Below are positions 55,513-64,000 of a stretch of 64,000 nucleotides of DNA, piece by piece (positions within the stretch are counted from its first letter, which is position 1; the number at the start of each line of letters is the position of its first letter). Both the position numbers and the translations under genes were made by a program. The notes beneath the pieces are model-generated. The model was given only the letters and a program-made list of their open reading frames with translations. It had not been told where the DNA came from and made no database searches. The DNA is taken from assembly GCA_003586115.2 (NCBI GenBank), contig QVOM02000034.1, positions 132,973,598-133,037,597 of the forward strand, given 5' to 3'. This stretch comes from Salvator merianae (lineage: Eukaryota; Chordata; Lepidosauria; Squamata; Teiidae).

Positions 55513-58005
55513 ACCGTAAGAACACAAGAGGAACCTTGCTGGATCAGGCCATGACCCATCTAGTCCAGCATTCTGTTTTACACAGTGTCCCACCAGTTGC
55601 TTCTGGATGTTCTCAAGCCGAATAAAAGGCAAAACCTTCACCTGCTCTTGACTCCCCACAAATGGATTTGAAGACATCCTGCCTGTCTTTCCAACCTGGA
55701 GGCAGTACCTAGGCATCCATTTTAGTAGCCATTGATACACCTGGTCTCCATGAATCTGTCCAATCCTTTCTTAAAGCTATCTAGGCTGATTGCTGTCACC
55801 ACCTCTTCCGGTAATAAATTCCATAGACCGATGACCCTCTGGGTGAAAAAAACTTCCCCTTGCCATCAGCTTCATAGAGTGCCCTCTGGTCCTAGTGTTT
55901 AGTGATAGAGAAAAGAATTTCTCTCTATCTACCTTATCCATATTGTGCATGATTTTATGTACTTCAATCAGGTCCCCTCTTAAACGCTGTTTTTCAAGGC
56001 TGAAGAGGCCAAGACATTGCAGCCTGATTTTGTAAGGAAGGTGTTCCAGCCCCTTGATCATTCTGTTTGCCCTTTTCTGCATCTTCTCCAGTTCTACAAT
56101 ATCCTTTCTGAGTTGAGGTGACCAGAATTGTATACAATATTCCAAGTGTGGTCTCACCATAGATTTGTAAAGAGGCATGACACTTGCCAACTTGTTTTCT
56201 ATTCCCTACCTAATTACCCCTAGCATTGAATTTGCTTTTTTTCACTGCTGCTGCACACTGTTGACACCTTCATTGGCTCATCTACCAGAACCCCAAGATG
56301 CTTTTCCTGGTCTGTCACAGAAAGTTTGGCCCCCATCAGTTTATAAGTATAATTGAGGTTCTTTGCCCCGATGTGCATCACTTTGCACTTGCTAAGATTG
56401 AAGTGCATTTGCCACTTCGTTGCCCACTCACCCAATGTCAAAAGATCCCTCTGGAGCTCTTTACAATCACTTTCAGTTTTTACTACCCTGAACAATTTAG
56501 TGTCATTAGCAAACTTTGCTAATTCACTACTTACCCCTACGTCTAGATCATTTATGAATAAATTAAAGAGCAAGGGTCTTAATACTGAACTTTATGGGAC
56601 TCTGCTTCTCACCTCTTTCCACTCTGAGAACTGACCAATATTCCTACTCTCTGTTTCCTGTTCTGTCCTTACCAATCCATGACAGGACCTGTCCTCTTAT
56701 TCAGTGACTGCTGTGTTTATTCAGGAGTCTTTGATGAGGGACTTTGTCAAAAGCCTTCTGGACGTCTAGATAGACAATTTCAACTGGGTTACCTTTATCC
56801 ACATGTTTATTAACACTTTCAAAGAATTCTAATAAGTTTGTAAGGCATAATTTACCTTTACAGAATCTGTGCTGATTTTCTTTCAGCAATGCTTGTTCCT
56901 CTTTGTGTTTAGGAATTTTATCCTTAATTATGGTTTCCATCACTTTACCTGGAACTGAAGTTAAGCTGACTGGTCTGTAATTTCCTGGATCACCCCTGGC
57001 TCCATTTTTGAAGATCGGTGTCACATTTGCTACCCTCCATTCCTCAGACACAGAGCCTGATTTTAGAGAAAGATTATATATTTTGGCTAGAAGCCCAGCA
57101 ATTTCAAATTTGAGTTCTTTAAGAACTCTCGGATGAATGCCATCTGGTCCAGGCGATTTGTTAGCATTTAGTTTATTAAGGCATGCAAGAACTTCCTCTT
57201 TGGTTACCTCTATCTAATTTAATTCTTCTGATTCCCTGCCTGAAAAGATTGACTGAGATGCCGGCAAATGCCCTCTATCTTCCTCAGTAAAAACAGAGGC
57301 AAAGAATTCATTTAGCCTTTCTGCAATCTCCGTGTCTTCTGTAATTATCCCCTTCTGTCCATTATGATCTAGTGGTCCTACTGCTTTTCTGGTTGGATTC
57401 CTACTTCTGATATACTTAAAGAAATTCTTGTTATTTCTCTTGATGTTCTTAGCAAATTCTTCTTATCATTCCTGATTGCTGCCTTGTATTTGTTCTGCCA
57501 GAGTTTGTGTTCTTTCTTGTTCTCTTCATTAGGACAAGCCTTCCATTTTCTGAATGATCTTTCTTTGTTTTAAATGACTTTCTGTATGGCATTTGTAAGC
57601 CACACCAGTGTCCTCTTGGACTTGGCAGTCCCTTTCCTTCTTTTAGGTATGCATTCTAATTGAGCCCACATTATTGAGTTCTTAAATAGTTTCCATGCAT
57701 TTTGAAGTGATTTAACTCTTCTAACTCTCCCTTTCAATTTCCTTTTTACCGGTTTTCTCATTTTGGGGAAGTTTCCCTTATGAAAGTTTAAGGTCTCTGT
57801 GTTTGATTGTGTGAATAACTTACTATCTGTATTTAAAATGAAGGTTATTGCATTGTGATCACTATTCCCTATTGGATCAATTACGGTGACATTTTGTACT
57901 AGGTTCTGTGCATTACTTTGGATAAAGTCCAGGATTCCCTATCCTCTGGTTGGTTCCATGACCAGCTGCTCAAGAGAACAATCCAGAAAAGTCATTAACT
58001 GAACT
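55513..58005 (-). mobile_element. CR1 LINE, 2.5 kb, endonuclease tail to 3' end, inactive
   Basis: The longest LINE copy here. On the minus strand, in order: the endonuclease end (LEQLVMEPTRG, stop, then VTVIDPIGNSDHNAITFI with the SDH catalytic motif intact), a linker (MRKPVKRKLKGRVRRVKS), and the reverse transcriptase (EEWRVANVTPIFKNGARGDP, GNYRPVSLTSVPGKVMETII, VYLDVQKAFDKVPHQRLL). Then a disrupted stretch replaces the finger-palm segment around VPQGSVLGP (EVRSRVP, stop, SSVLRP). The palm follows (LLFNLFINDLDVGVSSELAK, FANDTKLF): the catalytic FADD has become FAND. The thumb and C-terminus follow (KWQMHFNLSKCKVMHIGAKN, LYKSMVRPHLEYCIQFWSPQ, MEFITGRGGDSNQ). The 3' end near 55,513 reads GTTCTTACGGTAAT. 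Stops, a deletion and the Asp-to-Asn change show it cannot move. ORF1 and the endonuclease start are missing through 5' truncation. Confidence 0.95.
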
Positions 58006-59732
58006 TATTAGATACACTGGGCCATGAAATGTCTTCTGCTGACTAGAATAACATGCTTGTCATGGGACAGAGCTGTCTGGGTTTAAGTTCACTGAACAAG
58101 TGTACCTTTCTAAACTCTCACATGAGAAAGTATTGATCCAACTGCTTCTGAGGGTTCACTTCCTTCACAGAGCACATGAAAGAAGCACCTTTCTTTGACT
58201 GTAGGAACATCCAGGTCAGGAACTATAAATGCTTTTTTAAAAAATCATAATTCCAGCGCTTGATGGATAGCCAGAGATTAGTAGCAGATAATTCTTACTT
58301 CCCTTAACTAGCTATAGTTCCCAGGATTATTTAATGGGAACCATGACTGCCCTAAAACATGGTACATTTGTGAAGCAGATATGACCTCATGACTGCAACC
58401 CTGTGCACTCAGACTTGGGATAAGGTCAATTGAAATGAATGGAAATTACATCTGATAAAAGACATATACAGCTGAGCTGCTTTTGTCGCTTGTTCCTCCA
58501 TGAATTCTTTTTGTATGATTGACAGAGAGGGGAAGCACAATCCAACAACTTGTTCCTTTGCTCTTTTTTCGTTCCACTCCAGGAAGTTCATAAATAATCC
58601 AACTACACACCAGTCCAATTAAGAACTATATCTCTCCAGGTGGCTATTGTTTGCTGAAGGGTTTATACTTGCATGGTGTCAATCACTCTCCTTATACATT
58701 CATTCAGGTTACTCATCATCCAATACCTTTTGGCAGCAGCATCTCCGCTGTTAATGTTTTCTATCTATCTTCCTTTTTATTTAGCCATCTTGAATCTCTG
58801 TCACTTTCCTGGGTAGTGTTTATCTATTTCACTTCTTTTATATTCATTCTTCTGCTGTATACTTCCCTGCTCCACTAGCCTTTAGAACTTCTTATTCATA
58901 TTCTTTCACCTCCCCTCTTCCTTTCCCTCTCCCCACTGGGCTCTCCAATCCATTTATCAGTCTTGTTTATTCTCCCTGACACCCCTTTGGCTTTCTCATT
59001 AGCACAAACGCATATCTTCCCTTCAGGTCCAGACCCTCCAGTTGCCCATATTAGCTGCACTGCCCGCTAAAGGATCAGGTTTTTTTTTTCCTTTTATCTA
59101 AGCAATCTCTGGGCCTGGCATTCACTGAGGAACTATACCATCTAATCCTTGTTAGTCTACCTTGTGCAGTTGAAGAGAAGATAGGCAGAAATGTGCACAT
59201 GAATCTGATTGCATTTGCCTTGGATAGAGTTGGCTGATACCTCAGAAGCTAGCTAGTTTTTCATTTTTTTCATTTTTAATATTCTAAACTGCCAGAGCTG
59301 ATCATCTGAAGGGAGAATGTAGAAACATTTCAAACACCAGAAATGGGAGGATCTGGGTTATTTTCCAGTGAAAGGAAGCAGAGATTCACAGCTAATTCAG
59401 GGCATCAAATGAAAAGGTATGCAAGCTAAACCTGTGCATAAACACATTTGTACTTGTTTGCAGTTTACATGTTTCAAGAGTGATATGTAAATGAAATATA
59501 TAAACTGCCCTTGAACAAAGTGGGGTGGTATCAGATCTCCACTTACTACACTGGAATGTGTATGCTACTTAGTGCCAGGTGTTCCCAGAATATAATGGAA
59601 AAATATCCCGTTAAGGGCATTTTACCACCAGACATCTGAACAATTAGAATTGCTTAAAATTATTGATATTTATTTGGTACTATCAGGTAGAAATTGAAGT
59701 TTTTCAGTAGATAGAGAAATGGCTTGTCATTA
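58006..59732. other. unique non-coding stretch
   Basis: No gene or confident repeat. CT-rich sequence lies at 58,900-59,000 and a T run near 59,080. Confidence 0.45.
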
Positions 59733-59818
59733 CCTTATTTTGGGGAGATGCTGGGGATTAAACTTGTGACCCCTGTTTTTCAGGCAGTTGCTTTATCACT
59801 GAGCAATGGCTGCTCCTT
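59733..59818 (-). mobile_element. tRNA-derived SINE head, reversed
   Basis: Minus strand: GGAGCAGCCATTGCTCAGTG, then ATAAAGCAACTGCCTGAAAA, then GGTCACAAGTTTAATCCCC. The order A box (GCTCAGTGATAAAGC), anticodon-like arm, B box is that of a tRNA-derived SINE, and the head resembles Sauria SINEs. The 3' body is missing or unrecognisable. Confidence 0.65.
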
Positions 59819-60507
59819 TGTTAACTTTAGTCAAGAAAGTATCGCAGAAGGTAAACAGTCTTCCTGTAATTTTCAAACCTTTAACAAATTTTCAGACTTT
59901 TATAAAGGAAAAAGAATTATAGCAACAAATAATAACAAAACTAAATGATCATCGAAGAGTAGATGTCAGGAATGAACAAAGTCAGGCCAAGAAGTCTGTC
60001 CATGTTAAAGCACCAGCAGCATGAGAGATTAGATGATAGTCAGGAACAAAACAGAAGGATGGACCTAAGTCTGGAATCAGGTTGGAGACAAAGCAGAGAC
60101 TAGACTCAAAGACCAGGCAAGTGGTAAAGTATGTAGAACATCTGTCTATCAAATGGACGGAGTAAATCTCTTTGGCTGATATCAAAGGCTGCTATATACT
60201 GGGAATGTGCATCAAGCTGAAGCTGTGAATCCAGAGAGGTGAACAACCAGGTGAACTACTGACTACTGTTGCTTTCAGATCAGGCCACAAGATTCTCAAC
60301 CACGAACTAACCTGTTGCTGACTGAGAATTCAGCCAGGTCATGATAGCAGAAAACAGAAAGGTATTAAATTCTGGTGAAACCTACTTTTCTGGGCTCAGA
60401 AGTAAAACAAAATAATTCCTAAAAAGTTCTAATTAAGCAAAATAAGTTACTGAAATTGTGAAAAAGTAGTTTTAATTCTGGTCCTGTATTGAAATTTAGA
60501 TGACACA
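59819..60507. other. unique non-coding stretch
   Basis: No gene or repeat recognised. Confidence 0.45.
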
Positions 60508-60875
60508 ATGATGTGGAACAGCCTCTCTACCGAGATTCGCCAGGTGCTATCCCTGTTTGGGTTTCTCTTTGCCCAGGCATATGGACCTTGATCCTCTGAG
60601 AAGCCCCCCTCATTGCTGCTGGACTGATGTTATTGTTGGGTGAGGGTGGGCTGTGGTGGGGGGCCATGAAATATTTTTTAGAATGTTTTTATACTATTTT
60701 TACTGTATAGTTTTATAAGCTTTGTAAGCTTTTTGTATGTTTTATGTTGTTCTATAATGTTTTTATGGTGTTTTATTGTAATAGTTTTTTAGTATGTTTT
60801 GTAAGCCGCCCTGGGACCTTTCGGTATAGGGTGGGGTAGAAATTGAAATTAAAGTAAAGTAAAGTAAAAGTAAAG
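60508..60875 (+). mobile_element. L2-type LINE 3' end
   Basis: Starts with codons for MWNSLSTEIRQVLSL, matching the L2 C-terminal WNSLPxxIR motif. A T-rich 3' untranslated part follows, and the typical end TTTTGTAAGCCGCCCTGGGA, then TTTCGGTATAGGGTGGGGTA, then AATTAAAGTAAAGTAAAG. The GTAAGCCGCCC...GGG hairpin and short-repeat tail are as in L2. Truncated upstream, inactive. Confidence 0.88.
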
Positions 60876-63069
60876 ATGGTGTGATCAAGGACCTCATAAT
60901 GCTTATTACCTTGGAGTCTTATTATTAGGATTTGGTTAAAGTAATTTTGTTCTTTTGAGCCTTAGTTACTGGACACCTCAAGACAGCTGACCAAACTGAG
61001 GAAAAGGCTGAAAAGAAGTAATGGCAAACATTTCATAGGTAAACCTAATAAGCTTCCTTCATGGAAGCCATAAAAGGCTCAGCTTTATGCTGACAGGCTG
61101 CAGTGATTCTGGAAAAGAACACCAGAGAGATACAAGAAGATGCAAATTTCTCCCAAGAACTCAAAAGTGGTGAACATCATTCTTCAACATTTCATACTGC
61201 TGAAAAAGTATTCCTGTCTTCTTCCTGCTTCCCTCATGGATATCATTATGTAATCAAATGAAACCAGCACCAGATAAACCAGTGATGCCAACTAGTATTA
61301 AAGATTTGCTCGGATCTAAGTGTTTTCCAGAAAAAGTTTTTATACCACTGTACAGTAATGGCTAACAATTGAAGCAGGAGAATATTTGACACAGACCCAT
61401 CAGCTACCTGTATTTCCACTACCTGTTTGTCCACCTTGCCAAGTTGCCATCCAAATTTTATGGCCTGAGCAATTACTATTGCTGTATCAAGCTGGTTTTA
61501 TCCCAAATGGAAGCTTGCCAGCCTCACCATCTGTACTTGACAGCTAGCAAGCAGTTTCTTGCCAACTTCAGCATGAGCATTTGCACTGCCCAGACTTGGA
61601 GACATGCCAGTCGCCCAGACGGCAGTCTATGATCCATCCACAGTCCTGCCAGGTTTAAGGTTTGAAATTTATGGGCTCCTTTATTAACATTTATCAAGTT
61701 TATAGTGGTTAAATATGAAGCCTCTGCCCACTTAGCAGAAAATAATCCATTAGTTTAGTTACAGTAGGTGCTTTTAAGCTTCCCACCACGTTGTTCTGTC
61801 ATAGTAGATTTGTCTATCTTCTCAACTAGCTGGAAACCGGCACCTAGGAACTGATGATGGAAATCCATTCCTCATCTAGCCATGAAACAGGATGCTAAAA
61901 TTTTAATGATTGCCCACTGTGCACATTTATAATATTACATCCCCCAAGTTTGGCAGATGGACATGCAAGAAGTAGTGCCAATATAGCCTGAGTTTCACAC
62001 ATGCAGCAGTTGGAACTCATCATTCTTTCTCAGCAGCTTTGTCAACTACACTAAAGTCTTCTGAACAACTTAATTGACCCACAGAGCCGGTTACTAAGGT
62101 AGGCAAAGAAGTTGAGTTAATAGAATGGAAAAGTGCTATGAACCAGTTGTAGCTCAGAATAATTGTTGAAGAGGTAACTGTACTCACTTTGTTGTCTCCC
62201 TTCCCCCTTTCTCTCTCACATGCATCTGTGACTCCAAACTTCTGAATTTCTTCATTACCAAAGCAGAAGGGAAATCTTTGCTTTAATCTTCCTTGGTACA
62301 TTAGCAGAGACTTGAAAAAAAAATACTTTGCAACTTAGGCAGAATCTGCATGGTGTCTCTATGGTGCCTTGAATGCAATGTAAGGGAGAGCACGTTATCT
62401 CCCTGGAGGCCGCACTTTCCCCTTGCTATGCCACTGTAAACACCATTCTTGCACTTTTACAGCAGAGCTGCTCAACGAGCTCTCAGACCCTCATCATTAG
62501 GTTCAAAACTGGGGATTCCCTCACTTTGAATTTGACAGCAAGGGCAGCCTCCCCCACCACTGAATTTAAAGCTGGGACATCTTGGCTTTGATCATGACAG
62601 GTGAGCGAGCAGGGGGAGGCAGACTCCCCTTCCCTCCTTGAAACAAGAGAGGTCCTATTCATGGCTGGGGGGAGGAGATGGAAGGCCCTCCTTCCTGATC
62701 TGACCATGAGGGAGGAAGGCAGCATGCAGACAGCATGATTGCAGCACATTGCTATACATATTCTGTCTTAGTTTTGATCTAGGTTCAGGTAGACACTTGA
62801 AAATAGATACCTTGATGATGGACTGAGGAATAAGACTCTTGCTAATGCTGAAAGGAGCAGATGTAAAGCTCAGATCTAGGTGCCACTTCCCATGATTTTT
62901 AAGTGATACTATAACAATTGCTGTTCTGTGTATCCCAAACTAGAATTTTCTTCATGCTAAGGCAAGTGCCTGACACAGGAAGCACTCAAAAACTGTTACA
63001 GATAATAGGCAGTTATTTGTGCAGTGGTGTACAAAAGGACATCAACCAATCTGTGCACTATGGTTCTGG
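60876..63069. other. mostly unique non-coding stretch
   Basis: No gene. A G+C-richer block at about 62,340-62,760 (GGCAGCCTCCCCCACCACTG, GCAGGGGGAGGCAGACTCCC) has inverted motifs and could be an unrecognised DNA transposon. Confidence 0.4.
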
Positions 63070-64000
63070 GTATTCCAGTACTGCCACTGAGAGAATATTA
63101 TTGTTTATTTACTAAATTTCTACAGCTCCCCAATAACTCAAGGTTCTCTGGATGGCTCAATAAGAAATACATTAAAGTATGCAACCCACCTCAACCACTA
63201 CATATAACAACAACACTATAGAAAAACAATTAATAATATTTTATTAAGAATACAATAAGTTTAAAACAAAAATAGCCAACCAGACCTCTGAAATGCACCA
63301 GGTGAATAAAAAGGTCTTCACCAGGTGCCGACGGCATACATGGTTAGCAATGGGTGCACCTCTGTGAGTAGGCAATTCTAGAGTCTCCTCTTTACTTCTG
63401 TTGGTGGAGTCACCAAGACCAGGTCTTCTTTTGCCAGTCCAAGGTCATAAGTACGGACATACTGTCTAAGGCATTCTTTCACCTAACCTGGTCCCAAGTG
63501 ATTTAGGGCTTTAAGGATTAAAACCAGCACTTTAGATTGGGCCTGAAAGCAGACAGGGAGCCAGTCTTGTGGCCCTGTATGGGACCAGCTGAACTTTTGA
63601 ACCATTTTGAAAGATACCCCCACATATAATGCATTGCAGTAATCTAAACATGAGCATGAGTAGCTGTGGCCAAGCTAACACCATCCAGATAAGGGCACAG
63701 TTGGTGTATTAGTCACAACTGATAGAAGGTTCTCCTGGCCATGAAGGCTGACTCAATGAGCATTTCCTGGCTGTGAACCTGACTCCTCAGTTGCTACATG
63801 CAATGACCTGAGAAGAGAATTTCTGCTCAATGCCATCCATGTAAAGACTCCAGATTAGGTCCTATAAACTGAGAGTCTGATCAGATGGGCTATTTTGGCC
63901 ATCTTCCAGTCTCACAGAAGCTGCGGCATTCATAAAGCTCTTTGGTAAAGCCGTCTCTGTGCCTCTTGGAGGCTGCCTGGGTTGGCTCTTCTACATTTGG
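63070..64000 (-). mobile_element. L2-tailed interspersed repeat, reversed, cut by the window end
   Basis: The plus strand begins with an AT-rich reversed tail (TTGTTTATTTACTAAATTTC then TACAGCTCCCCAATAACTCA) and continues with AGGTGAATAAAAAGGTCTTC, then ACCAGGTGCCGACGGCATAC, then GATTTAGGGCTTTAAGGATT then AAAACCAGCACTTTAGATTG, then CATTGCAGTAATCTAAACAT. These are hallmarks of a repeat common in reptile genomes whose copies here also lie at 12.9, 23.6 and 40.2 kb. This is the longest copy. No long open frame is present, so what it encodes, if anything, is not visible here. Confidence 0.68.

Noticed and set aside
60196..60230. Possible further hAT-type end (GGGAATGTGCATCAAG)
   Set aside because: No matching inverted end or 8-bp duplication found downstream.
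1..64000. CRISPR arrays, operons, phage or plasmid modules
   Set aside because: No spaced direct repeats of CRISPR form, no ribosome binding sites with tight gene packing, and abundant LINE/SINE/MITE content typical of a vertebrate genome.

Overview
The window looks like non-coding DNA from a squamate reptile (lizard or snake). I recognise no intact protein-coding gene and no RNA gene. The squamate assignment rests on the mix of mobile elements: Sauria-type tRNA-derived SINEs, several ages of CR1 LINE, L2-type 3' tails (GTAAGCCGCCCCGAG, then TATAAATCTAATAAATAAATAAA), an L1 relic, and many short terminal-inverted-repeat elements with target-site duplications (TSDs). All long open frames are decayed LINE reading frames, frames inside repeats, or chance. 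The window could be intergenic or lie inside a long intron; the sequence does not decide.

Layout. 1-9 kb: mostly unique DNA, with a hAT-type MITE at 920-1205 (perfect 8-bp TSD), an L2-like tail near 1.6 kb, and a very CpG-rich hAT-type MITE at 4590-4740 (perfect 8-bp TSD). 8-20 kb: a probable long PIF/Harbinger-like copy at about 8.3-8.85 kb, two hAT-type elements with related ends (9.67-10.44 and 14.59-14.94 kb), a CR1 3' end (11.28-11.67 kb), an L2-tailed repeat (12.9-13.3 kb), copy 1 of an unnamed 0.7-1 kb repeat family (18.16-19.02 kb), and a longer Harbinger-like copy (19.29-19.79 kb). 20-26.5 kb: old CR1 pieces, a tRNA-type SINE, and an L2-tailed repeat split by a Sauria SINE with a perfect 10-bp TSD. 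25-40 kb: five short Harbinger-like MITEs with matching 3-bp TSDs, one of which carries an L2-type tail insertion; a CR1 reverse transcriptase relic (34.9-35.5 kb); and copy 2 of the unnamed family.

39.5-41.5 kb: a divergent repeat pair, a CCTT microsatellite and a second Sauria SINE. 42,898-43,612 is the most striking structure: a 715-bp hAT-type element with a perfect 8-bp TSD and a core of stacked palindromes and a 138-bp tandem repeat. 44.98-48.58 kb is a decayed L1 ORF2 interrupted by an L2 LINE fragment and a CR1 3' end. 48.7-49.37 kb is copy 3 of the unnamed family, reversed. 49.4-55 kb is mostly unique. 55.5-58.0 kb is a 2.5-kb reversed CR1 with endonuclease tail and reverse transcriptase, dead by stops, a deletion and a catalytic Asp-to-Asn change. 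60.5-60.9 kb is an L2 3' end; 63.07-64.0 kb is a reversed L2-tailed repeat running off the window.

I found no operon, CRISPR array, phage, toxin gene or new biological system. The most useful leads are the MITE families dated by clean TSDs, the nested insertions that give relative ages, the palindromic hAT core, and a few non-repetitive TAATT-rich blocks that could be conserved regulatory DNA. Repeat names come from recognition of sequence, not from a library search.
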